The notes under the pieces were generated by a model. That model searched no databases. It was not told where the DNA came from and saw only the letters and a program-made list of their open reading frames with translations. A stretch of 64,000 bases of DNA from Croceivirga sp. (lineage in GTDB: Bacteria; Bacteroidota; Bacteroidia; Flavobacteriales; Flavobacteriaceae), in the NCBI GenBank assembly GCA_028284935.1, contig JANQQQ010000012.1:62001-126000 (forward strand), read 5' to 3'. Below are positions 25,046 through 32,930 of the stretch, piece after piece. How positions within the stretch are numbered: the stretch's first letter is position 1; each line of letters opens with the position of its first letter. Both the position numbers and the translations under genes were made by a program.

Positions 25046-26713
25046 TTAGAACAGCCCGGATATGTTCCCTTTTCTATCAATATCAATGTGCTCTGAGGCA
25101 GGTTTTCCGGGCAAACCGGGCATCCGCATGATGTTTCCTGTTATGGGAATCACAAATCCAGCACCGGCTGCAATTTCAATTTCCCGAACGGTAATGATAA
25201 AGTCCTTTGGTCTTCCCAATAGCTTTGGATTGTCAGAAAGGGATTTTTGGGTTTTTGCGATGCATATGGGCAAATGGTCCAATCCCAAATTCTTTATTTT
25301 CCTTAAATCCTTTTTGGCTTGACCCGTGTAATCCACATGTTCAGCCCCATAGATACAGGTGGCGATCTTCTCTATTTTGGTAGTAATGGAATCTTCCCAT
25401 TGGTACATTGGAGTGAATGGAGCCCTTGCTTTTTCACATGCATTTACCACCTTTTCCGCTAAATCCAATGCGCCTTCCCCGCCTTTCGCCCAAACTTCGG
25501 CCAGGGCCACTTGAACCCCCAATTCCTGGGCTTTGGAAGCAATCACTTCAATTTCCTCATCAGTATCGGTGAGAAATCGGTTAATGGCAATAACAGGTTC
25601 TACATTGAATTGTTTGATATTTTCAATGTGCTTTTCCAAATTTGATAGTCCTTTTTTAAGCGCACTTACATCGGGGTCCGTCAATTCGGCGAGTGGTTTC
25701 CCCCCATGATATTTCAATGCCCTAATTGTAGCCGTAAGTACCACAGCTTTTGGCGATAATCCCGCACTTTGACATTTAATATCGAAGAATTTCTCCGCAC
25801 CCAGGTCAAATCCAAACCCAGCTTCTGTGACCGTATAATCGGAAAAGGTCATGCCCATTCTTGTGGCTATGACGGAATTGGTTCCTTGGGCAATATTGGC
25901 AAAGGGCCCTCCATGGATAATGGCCGGATTCCCTTCCATGGTTTGAACCAAATTGGGCTTGATGGCATCCTTTAAAAGTACCGTCATAGCCCCCTCCGCC
26001 TTTAAATCCCTTGCATAAATGGGTTCGCCGGCAAATGTGAATCCGATGAAAATGGAGCCTAGTCGCTTTTTTAAATTGGAAAGGTCATCCGCTAGGCAAA
26101 GGATGGCCATTATTTCTGAGGCCGCGGTGATATCAAATCCGGTTTCCCTGGGAATGCCGGAGGCCGTACCTCCCAGCCCCACGATGACATGGCGCAGGGA
26201 ACGGTCATTCATATCCAGTACCCGCTTCCAAGAAATGGTTCTTGGATCTAAGTTTAGTGAATTTGTTTTGCTTTGGATGTTATTATCGATTAAAGCGGAT
26301 AAAAGGTTATGGGCTTTTTCGATGGCCGCAAAGTCTCCCGTAAAATGAAGATTAATGTCTTCCATGGGCAGTACTTGCGAATAACCGCCGCCCGTGGCAC
26401 CGCCCTTAATACCAAATACCGGTCCCAAAGAAGGCTCACGAAGTACAACGGCAGCTTTTTTCCCCAATCGGTTCAGCCCTTCAGTGAGACCTATGGACAT
26501 GGTCGTTTTTCCTTCACCTGCTGGAGTGGGCGAAATAGCGGAAACCAGAATCAAATTGGATTTTTCAATGCTTTCTGCATCGATGAGGTCGACTGGAATT
26601 TTTGCTTTGTCCCTACCGTAGGGTTCCAATTGTTCAATGGGAGCCCCTAGTTTTTCTGCAATGGAGGAAATGGGCTTTAGTGTTACTTGCCGTGCTATTT
26701 CAATATCTTTCAT
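25046..26713 (-). CDS. fhs: Formate--tetrahydrofolate ligase
   Basis: A 555-residue ATP-dependent synthase of 10-formyltetrahydrofolate. The nucleotide loop is SPTPAGEGKTTMSIGL, and LREPSLGPVFGIKGGATGGG, DIKCQSAGLSPKAVVLTAT and PVIAINRFLTDTDEE are all present. Length is normal and no motif is missing. It appears to be a single-gene unit and supplies one-carbon units for purine and formyl-methionine synthesis. Confidence 0.97.
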   Translation of the reverse strand: MKDIEIARQVTLKPISSIAEKLGAPIEQLEPYGRDKAKIPVDLIDAESIEKSNLILVSAISPTPAGEGKTTMSIGLTEGLNRLGKKAAVVLREPSLGPVFGIKGGATGGGYSQVLPMEDINLHFTGDFAAIEKAHNLLSALIDNNIQSKTNSLNLDPRTISWKRVLDMNDRSLRHVIVGLGGTASGIPRETGFDITAASEIMAILCLADDLSNLKKRLGSIFIGFTFAGEPIYARDLKAEGAMTVLLKDAIKPNLVQTMEGNPAIIHGGPFANIAQGTNSVIATRMGMTFSDYTVTEAGFGFDLGAEKFFDIKCQSAGLSPKAVVLTATIRALKYHGGKPLAELTDPDVSALKKGLSNLEKHIENIKQFNVEPVIAINRFLTDTDEEIEVIASKAQELGVQVALAEVWAKGGEGALDLAEKVVNACEKARAPFTPMYQWEDSITTKIEKIATCIYGAEHVDYTGQAKKDLRKIKNLGLDHLPICIAKTQKSLSDNPKLLGRPKDFIITVREIEIAAGAGFVIPITGNIMRMPGLPGKPASEHIDIDRKGNISGLF

Positions 26714-26815
26714 TAGGTTGCGATTGAGATTTCAAGATAAGAATGTTTGCCTAATCTTCTTTGTTAAAAAGTAATGCTGGGGTGCCACTTTTGTGGAGAG
26801 AAAAATTAAAAGCCT

Positions 26816-27700
26816 TCACTCATTGGACTGGAGCAACTCAAGAATTTTTTCCTTCACCAAGGATTCCCTTTCCCAAACAATGAAGTGCCGTTCATTTTCC
26901 AAAGTAGTAACCTCCAAAGAGGCGGCATTGACGAATTCCCTTTCCATAAAAGCAACGTTGGAATAGGGGACCAATTGATCGTCGGTGCCATGTATGATGA
27001 CCACACGTTGTTTAAGATGCCGCAGTTGTGGTTGTAAATCCATAAGGTCCTGCTTCAGCATCCAAAGTTCATCATTTGAGGGTTTCAGGGCACCTGGGAC
27101 CATGTACTTTAGCGGAAACCAAGTCAAGGGTTTTCGCCATCCTTCCTTTTTTTCCACTCCGGGATCCAAAACCCCAGCCAGAATAACAAGGTTGTCGTAG
27201 CCACTAGGATGATCCAAAGCCATTTTGGCAATCAAGGGCCCGCCATAGGAATGACCGACCAGGGTGACCGGTTTACCGTTGGAAAGTCCTTTAAGGAAGT
27301 TGTTGAGCAGGCTAGCTTGGTCCGACAAATTCAAACTTTTTCTAAAGTTGCTAAAACCAAATCCAGGACGGTCCGGAGCAATGATACGATAGTTTTCCAA
27401 AAACCGTTCCTCAGACATGTAGGCCTCCCAAGCACTCCATGCTCCGGGGGAGCCGTGGATTAGGACCAATGTTGGCCCGTCTTTTTTTCCTGTCTGAATG
27501 TAATGGATATCGCGATTGTTAATATGTACCGTGGAATCAATATAAACCATTCCTTCCGATTTAAAGTAGTGTGCAGTCTCTTTGGTGGACGAACGCATGG
27601 TCATGCAGGAGTGGGCAAATAACAGGTACCCCAATAGGGACAGTCCAAGAAGGTATCGCTTCTTAAAAATACCTTTCCGCCTAGGTCTTTTCAACGTCAT
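26816..27700 (-). CDS. Membrane-anchored alpha/beta hydrolase
   Basis: A 294-residue protein with one N-terminal membrane segment (YLLGLSLLGYLLFAHSC). The oxyanion segment is LVLIHGSPGAWSAW, the nucleophile elbow VTLVGHSYGGPLIAK, and the acid and histidine lie in IIHGTDDQLVPYSN and ENERHFIVWE. It overlaps the upstream acyltransferase gene by 20 bases, so the pair is one transcript. A lipid ester substrate is plausible but inferred only from context. Confidence 0.88.
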   Translation of the reverse strand: MTLKRPRRKGIFKKRYLLGLSLLGYLLFAHSCMTMRSSTKETAHYFKSEGMVYIDSTVHINNRDIHYIQTGKKDGPTLVLIHGSPGAWSAWEAYMSEERFLENYRIIAPDRPGFGFSNFRKSLNLSDQASLLNNFLKGLSNGKPVTLVGHSYGGPLIAKMALDHPSGYDNLVILAGVLDPGVEKKEGWRKPLTWFPLKYMVPGALKPSNDELWMLKQDLMDLQPQLRHLKQRVVIIHGTDDQLVPYSNVAFMEREFVNAASLEVTTLENERHFIVWERESLVKEKILELLQSNE

Positions 27701-28589
27701 TTGCGTATTCAGTCGGAACTTTGTTTCTATGCTTCCACCGTTTATGCGTCCAGAAATAAAATTCAGGCGCCTCTCGAATGGATTTTTCAGTTTCGGCTAG
27801 AAACATTTCAGTGATTTTATAGTTGGGTAATTCGTTGGGGTTATCGCAAAGCTTAATAAAGGTGGCCTCATAATGACCGCGTTTTTTCTTTTGCACTTTG
27901 AGATATAGAGGCACAAGATTATGTTGTTTTGCCAATTCTTCCCCGCCAATGTGCACCGGCACTTTAACTCCCATAAAATGTGCCCAATGTCGAGCCCTAC
28001 TCATCATCGGGGATTGATCACTTATGATTCCCAAACAAAACAACTCACCAGATTTCTTGGCTTCTTTCGCAATTTTTCTGCTTTCATTGGTTACGATCAA
28101 TGTTGTGCCAAACTTACTTCTAATATCGCGCACCAGCTTATCAAAATATTTATTCTGAATTTTTAAATAAATAGCATAACCTTTGGAAACTATTTTCGTA
28201 TTGAGGCTAAATACCCACTCCCAGCTTGCATAATGAGGGAGCATGAGCATGGTGTTTCTTCCTTGGTTTTCCAACTCATGGAAAAGTTCAATATTGGTAA
28301 ACTCGTATCTTTTTACAGCTTGTTTTGTGGAAATCCCCATGGTTTTCATCATTTCCAAAAACATATCACACATATGTCTAAAGAACTTCTTCTCGATACT
28401 ACGACGTTCGGTTTCCGTTTTTTTGGGAAACACTAAGGATAGATTATCACGCACTACTCCTTTTCGATAGCCAATGACATAATAGAGCAATGGGAACAGA
28501 AGATCGGACAAAAAATAGAGTACTCGAAAAGGGAGTCTGGAAACTAACCATAATAGGGGATAGGCCAAGAGGTAAACCAGTAATTGCAT
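27681..28589 (-). CDS. LpxL/HtrB-type lysophospholipid or lipid A acyltransferase
   Basis: A 302-residue inner-membrane acyltransferase with an N-terminal hydrophobic anchor (LVYLLAYPLLWLVSRL). The HX4E active-site motif lies in MLPHYASWEWVFSL, and LGIISDQSPMMSRARHWAHF is the usual second block. It may add secondary acyl chains to lipid A, or acylate ornithine or other aminolipids, as some Bacteroidota homologues do. Expressed with the alpha/beta hydrolase. No promoter could be fixed in the short gap to the rhomboid gene. Confidence 0.88.
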   Translation of the reverse strand: MQLLVYLLAYPLLWLVSRLPFRVLYFLSDLLFPLLYYVIGYRKGVVRDNLSLVFPKKTETERRSIEKKFFRHMCDMFLEMMKTMGISTKQAVKRYEFTNIELFHELENQGRNTMLMLPHYASWEWVFSLNTKIVSKGYAIYLKIQNKYFDKLVRDIRSKFGTTLIVTNESRKIAKEAKKSGELFCLGIISDQSPMMSRARHWAHFMGVKVPVHIGGEELAKQHNLVPLYLKVQKKKRGHYEATFIKLCDNPNELPNYKITEMFLAETEKSIREAPEFYFWTHKRWKHRNKVPTEYANDVEKT

Positions 28590-28640
28590 AGGTCTTTTGA
28601 ATGACCAAATATAGCTATATTTAACCCTAAACCGAGAATC

Positions 28641-29291
28641 ATGTATGACTTACATATGGCGACCATAGCCATTATTGCAGCCAATGTTTTGGTGTCGATA
28701 AGAGGTTTTAATGATCAGGTATTTTTTGAGCGATACAAGTTTAGCATCGGGGGAATAAATGCTGGACAAAAAGAGCGAACGTTAACTTCGGGGTTTCTGC
28801 ATGTGGATTTTGCCCATTTGCTATTCAATATGTTTACCTTATTCTTCTTTGCCAATGTAGTCATCACTTGGTTTGGCCCCACCAAGTTTGTTATCATATA
28901 CTTCATAAGCCTATTGGCAGGCAGCCTTCTGGCACTGTCCTTTCATAAAAACGAACCCTTTTACAGTGCCGTAGGTGCTAGTGGCGCGGTAACAGGGGTT
29001 CTGTATGCCGCCATATTGTTGGAACCTGATATGCGATTGGGAATCATGTTCATACCCATTCCAGTGCCCGCTTATGTTTTAGGGATTGGCTATCTGTTGT
29101 ATTCCATTTATGGGATGAAGAACAGGGTTGGCAATATTGGTCATAGTGCCCATTTTGGAGGGGCCATAGGGGGGTACCTTACGACCTTGCTGTTTCGACC
29201 TTCCCTTTTCATGACCGATACCCTTATGGTTATTCTTCTGGCCATTCCCATTATCATTCTATTTGTTTTGGAAAAAGCCGGAAAAATCTGA
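28641..29291 (+). CDS. Rhomboid family intramembrane serine protease
   Basis: A 216-residue polytopic protein with about six hydrophobic segments. The catalytic serine is in YSAVGASGAVTGVLYAA and the histidine in IGHSAHFGGAIGGYL. The first segment has FAHLLFNMFTLFFFANVV, the usual HxxxN region. Substrates of bacterial rhomboids are mostly unknown. A 14-base palindrome TAAGAATATTCTTA followed by ATTTTTTA lies 17 bases after its stop and may end the transcript. Confidence 0.93.
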   Translation: MYDLHMATIAIIAANVLVSIRGFNDQVFFERYKFSIGGINAGQKERTLTSGFLHVDFAHLLFNMFTLFFFANVVITWFGPTKFVIIYFISLLAGSLLALSFHKNEPFYSAVGASGAVTGVLYAAILLEPDMRLGIMFIPIPVPAYVLGIGYLLYSIYGMKNRVGNIGHSAHFGGAIGGYLTTLLFRPSLFMTDTLMVILLAIPIIILFVLEKAGKI

Positions 29292-29340
29292 TTTTTTACA
29301 TTTTTTGTAAGAATATTCTTATTTTTTATGAATATTTTAA

Positions 29341-29378
29341 TGAAATAGTGCATTTCATCGAAAAAATAGTGCATTTCA
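29341..29378. promoter_or_regulatory. 15-base direct repeat with 21-base period
   Basis: AAATAGTGCATTTCA occurs exactly at 29343-29357 and again at 29364-29378, offset 21 bases, or two helical turns. The first copy extends to TGAAAT-AGTGC-ATTTCA, an imperfect dyad. It lies 60-97 bases before the lipoprotein ATG at 29438, a position suited to a regulator-binding site. The spacing again recalls LytTR sites. Confidence 0.5.
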
Positions 29379-29437
29379 CATAACATACAGGGTTGAGGCT
29401 CGTTACATCCTTACCAAACTACTAAAGCCTGCATGTT

Positions 29438-31069
29438 ATGAAAAGAATATTACCTCCAAGTCTTTTCGCCTTTATCTTTTTTATCTCCTGTTCAGATTCC
29501 ACTACCGTTTTTGAAAATGGGGAAGATGACATTCAATTGGAAACCAGTACCGCCGTTTTGGACAATAGTATCAACTTCGATGACAGTGGGGTGTTGGACA
29601 TTTACGAAGAAAACCAAGGAGGTGTTCAAGCCAGATTTCTGGATGAACAAGCCGGGGATTACCCATTGACATTGGTAGCACAGGTAAATCCTCCATCGTT
29701 CAACGGAGGTGAAAATCTCACGGCTTCCCACGTGGATATTGTTGGAAACTATGCGTATGTTTCTTATAACACCATTGATGCTGATTATGTTGGGGGTATT
29801 GATATAGTATATATTGCCGACCCTATGCAGCCTAGACTTACTTCACGCTTATACTATATCAATGCCGATATCAATTCCTTAAAGTATGATAATGGTTTTG
29901 TTTACGCGGCCGGAGGGGTGGATGCTGAAAAATCGGTCACTGCCACGGCCAATTCTTTTGTAGCAAAATTGCCCGTATCAAATGGTAGGTTCAATGTATC
30001 CAATGGAATCACCTATGGTTTTCAAGAAGGCTTCAATGCCAATGATATTTTGATTGAGGGTAATAGAATACTCATGACCAGTGGACGTGATGGTTACATC
30101 ACAGAATTTGACAAGCAATCTTTGGAGATACGTCAAGAATCCCCTTATTCTGATTTACGCTCTTTGGCCATTAGTAACGGACAAATTGCCCTCTTGGACG
30201 CAAGTTTTGGTGTTCGTTTTTTGGATGCCAGTTTTAACGAGACCGGTCAAATTGCCATAGATTCAGATTTTAGGCTTGCTGATAAGCGGACGTTGGACAT
30301 TTCTGATAACCGAGTGGTTGTCGCCGAGGGATCCAAGGGTGCAGGAATTTACAATGCTTCTACTGGGGTATTGATTGAACATGTTCCCATACCACTTAAT
30401 CCAGCCCAGGTTGCAGAGGAAAATATCGTGACCAATGCCACTGCCTTAAATGAAGATGTGCTATTAATGGCCAATGGTGGTGCCGGACTATGCCTATCGG
30501 AAGATAATAATGGTGTTGAGTTGGTGGGAATTATAGAATTGCAGGGATCCATTAATTATGTGGCCTCCAGAGGAGACTACATCTTTGCCGCTTCGGGTAA
30601 AAGAGGGCTGCAAATCATAAAGATGAACAAACCTGATGGTAGTTTGGAATCCAAATGTCAGGGGACACCAAACTATTCTGGTAGTTCTAGGCTTTCCGTT
30701 CCTTCCAATGCGGATTTGGCTTACAGTGGGTCAAGAAGGTTTAGGGATATTTCAATAGAGGGAAATCTATTGCTCTGTGGTACTTGGACCGTACGGGATG
30801 CTGTAGAGGTAGCTGCCGACGGCTTGTTTGAAATGCGTGGCGTTTTAGTAGTGGCCAGAAACAGCAGAAGAAGGGATGTGACTATCGGCCCTGATGCTAC
30901 CCTGAGGATTGAGGGTGATTTAACCATTTATGGAGACTTAGTCTTGGCAGAAGGTGCCTCACTTGAATTTTTGGGCAATGATTCTAGGGTAAATGTTTTT
31001 GGGGATGTCATTTTAGATGACTCGGCTACGGTAACCGGGGAGTTTGATGATGTTCAAGACAAATTCTAA
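29438..31069 (+). CDS. Beta-propeller (LVIVD-like) lipoprotein
   Basis: A 543-residue predicted lipoprotein (FFISC lipobox, Cys near residue 19). Residues ~70-410 hold repeated blade-like units such as YAYVSYNTIDADYVGGIDIV, SLKYDNGFVYAAGGVDAEK and DYIFAASGKRGLQIIKMNK, like LVIVD-repeat propellers. The C-terminal ~110 residues switch to a short-period beta-helix-like pattern (ISIEGNLLLCGTWTV; LVVARNSRRRDVTIG; LRIEGDLTIYGDLVLAEGAS). A surface binding role is inferred. It ends at a strong bidirectional terminator. Confidence 0.75.
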   Translation: MKRILPPSLFAFIFFISCSDSTTVFENGEDDIQLETSTAVLDNSINFDDSGVLDIYEENQGGVQARFLDEQAGDYPLTLVAQVNPPSFNGGENLTASHVDIVGNYAYVSYNTIDADYVGGIDIVYIADPMQPRLTSRLYYINADINSLKYDNGFVYAAGGVDAEKSVTATANSFVAKLPVSNGRFNVSNGITYGFQEGFNANDILIEGNRILMTSGRDGYITEFDKQSLEIRQESPYSDLRSLAISNGQIALLDASFGVRFLDASFNETGQIAIDSDFRLADKRTLDISDNRVVVAEGSKGAGIYNASTGVLIEHVPIPLNPAQVAEENIVTNATALNEDVLLMANGGAGLCLSEDNNGVELVGIIELQGSINYVASRGDYIFAASGKRGLQIIKMNKPDGSLESKCQGTPNYSGSSRLSVPSNADLAYSGSRRFRDISIEGNLLLCGTWTVRDAVEVAADGLFEMRGVLVVARNSRRRDVTIGPDATLRIEGDLTIYGDLVLAEGASLEFLGNDSRVNVFGDVILDDSATVTGEFDDVQDKF

Positions 31070-31087
31070 CAGGACTACGTTTTAAAA

Positions 31088-31123
31088 AACAGAAACGCCC
31101 CGCTCAAGCGGGGCGTTTCTGTT
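31088..31123. terminator. Strong bidirectional intrinsic terminator
   Basis: A perfect 17-base-pair stem (arms AACAGAAACGCCCCGCT and its complement) with a 2-base loop, A-rich before and T-rich within the arm. It lies between the convergent lipoprotein and TlpA-like genes and can serve both. Confidence 0.9.
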
Positions 31124-31144
31124 AATGAGGCAAGGACATAAAAA

Positions 31145-32257
31145 TCAATTAAGCAATTCGGCCACCTTTTGTTCCAAAGCGGCACCACGAAGATCCTTGG
31201 CAACAATCACCCCATTTTCGTCCAGCAAGAAGGCCGCTGGTATGGCATTTATGTTGTATAACTGGGCAATGGGACCTTGAAAATATTGCAAATTCGATAT
31301 ATGGTTCCACTCCAGGCCGTCACTTTCAATGGCCCCCAACCATTCTTCTTTTTTTCTATCCAATGAAACCCCAACAACATGTAGTCCTTTGTCCTTATAC
31401 TTGTTATAAACCGATACAATATTGGGGTTTTCCATGCGACAGGGTTTGCACCAGGCCGCCCAAAAATCGATTAGGGTAACCTTGCCTTTAATTTCACTTA
31501 GGGTTAGTTGACTTCCTTCTGGCGTGGGACCGGAAAATTCTGGAGCCATAACTCCAATAGAAGTTGCCTTTGCTGTTTTTAACAGTTCGGACAACCGTTT
31601 CCCAGGGCGAGTTAATTTTATTTCTTCACTTAGGGCTTCATACATTCCCATGACTTCTTCAACAGAAAGGGTTTTGGCGGTAAGCATCTTTTCTAAAACC
31701 AATGCGGAAATCAATGCATTGGGGTTTTCCTTTACAAAATCTTGTTCAAAGGAGTTCCCTCTTTCCTGTAACTCCAAATATTCTTCCCTAAGCGCTTGAA
31801 CAGCCGCTGTATCCCGAGCTGCATTGGCTTTTCTGAAATCATCGTTCATGGAGCGCGACATGGAAGATAGGGTTCTGGATTCCTCTAAATAATTCATGAA
31901 AAGGTCATTCTGGATGGTACCCTTCAGCTCTACAAATGGTAGGCTATCTTTTTGTGCCTTAAACGTGATTTCACCGTTTTCCACAATGACTGGGGCATTT
32001 CCGCGAATACCATCTATAAAAATGTAGTGAAGCTGGGGTGTGTCGGCCGTACCGCTAAAACGAAACTGTCCATTTTCAACAACGGCCGTATCCAACTCCA
32101 ACATTGAACGTCTCAAGGAATCGGTGGTTTTGAGGAAAATTTTTGTTCCATTTTCAACATCGCCCCGTAATTCCCCAGTCAAAATGTATCCTTCAGGGGT
32201 ACCACTACATGCCAGTAAGAACGCTACTGCCCATGCGACTACAACAATTTTTTTCAT
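31145..32257 (-). CDS. TlpA-family thiol-disulfide lipoprotein with DUF4369 domain
   Basis: A 370-residue protein with lipobox LLAC. Residues ~25-120 form a DUF4369-type beta domain (GYILTGELRGDVENGTKIFL), a helical linker follows, and the C-terminal ~140 residues are a thioredoxin fold. The active site is WAAWCKPCRMENP and the cis-proline region is NINAIPAAFLLDENG. It probably reduces disulfides or supports cytochrome c maturation at the inner or outer membrane periplasmic face. Monocistronic. Confidence 0.9.
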   Translation of the reverse strand: MKKIVVVAWAVAFLLACSGTPEGYILTGELRGDVENGTKIFLKTTDSLRRSMLELDTAVVENGQFRFSGTADTPQLHYIFIDGIRGNAPVIVENGEITFKAQKDSLPFVELKGTIQNDLFMNYLEESRTLSSMSRSMNDDFRKANAARDTAAVQALREEYLELQERGNSFEQDFVKENPNALISALVLEKMLTAKTLSVEEVMGMYEALSEEIKLTRPGKRLSELLKTAKATSIGVMAPEFSGPTPEGSQLTLSEIKGKVTLIDFWAAWCKPCRMENPNIVSVYNKYKDKGLHVVGVSLDRKKEEWLGAIESDGLEWNHISNLQYFQGPIAQLYNINAIPAAFLLDENGVIVAKDLRGAALEQKVAELLN

Positions 32258-32304
32258 GATTGATTCAAAATTTGTCCAAAGGTAATCATATTCAAAAGCA
32301 TAAA

Positions 32305-32328
32305 AAAAGTGCCGCTAAAGGCACTTTT
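32305..32328 (-). terminator. Intrinsic terminator after the beta-barrel gene
   Basis: AAAAGTGCC, a 6-base loop and GGCACTTTT form a 9-base-pair stem flanked by A/T runs. It lies 21 bases beyond the stop of the outer-membrane protein gene at 32350. Confidence 0.75.
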
Positions 32329-32349
32329 CTAAGTGGCATGCTGAAATTT

Positions 32350-32841
32350 TTAAAACTGATAGCGTATACCAAGGGCGATATCAAAATCAAAATTGTCATC
32401 AAAACCATCATACCCCAAAATGCCGAGCTCGGGCCTAAAATCAAGCGAAAGGAGCAATGGGATGTCGAAATCATATTCAATGCCCAAATTTCCTGCTCCG
32501 AATACAAAAAATCCATCATTTTCGTCATTATCTACTTGCTCAAATTGAACACTGCCAATTCCCCCACCAAAACCATAATACCAATTGAATCCGCCATCCA
32601 AGTTATGGACCCATTGATACAATCCCGTAAGTTTAAAGGCATTAAATTCCCTACTATCTCGCAACCCCAAGTTAAATTCCGCCCTGTTGTACCTACCTAT
32701 GGACTTTTGATACGATATTTCGGCCCCAAAACCATCACTGTCCCCAAGTCGAAGCCCTAGGGCATGTTCGGAGATACTCTGGGCGCTCATGGCTGCAGTT
32801 GCAAATAAAAAAACGATTGATAAAAATGTGGTAATCTTCAT
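32350..32841 (-). CDS. Small outer-membrane beta-barrel protein
   Basis: A 163-residue protein when started at ATG 32841, with signal peptide TTFLSIVFLFATAAMSAQ. The mature part alternates polar and hydrophobic residues, with strands such as FGAEISYQKSIG, AEFNLGLRD and FNWYYGFGGGIGSV. The C-terminal aromatic LGIRYQF is typical of barrels inserted by BAM. The frame is open upstream to 33057 but that part is antisense to the next gene. Function unknown. Confidence 0.85.
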   Translation of the reverse strand: MKITTFLSIVFLFATAAMSAQSISEHALGLRLGDSDGFGAEISYQKSIGRYNRAEFNLGLRDSREFNAFKLTGLYQWVHNLDGGFNWYYGFGGGIGSVQFEQVDNDENDGFFVFGAGNLGIEYDFDIPLLLSLDFRPELGILGYDGFDDNFDFDIALGIRYQF

Positions 32842-32930
32842 ATGGTTCACTTTTAGTTGAAAATTATGGAATAGCTTTGTTATTTCCTTAGGAAACAAAA
32901 CTTGTTTTATCAACCAAAAATTGTTCCAAA

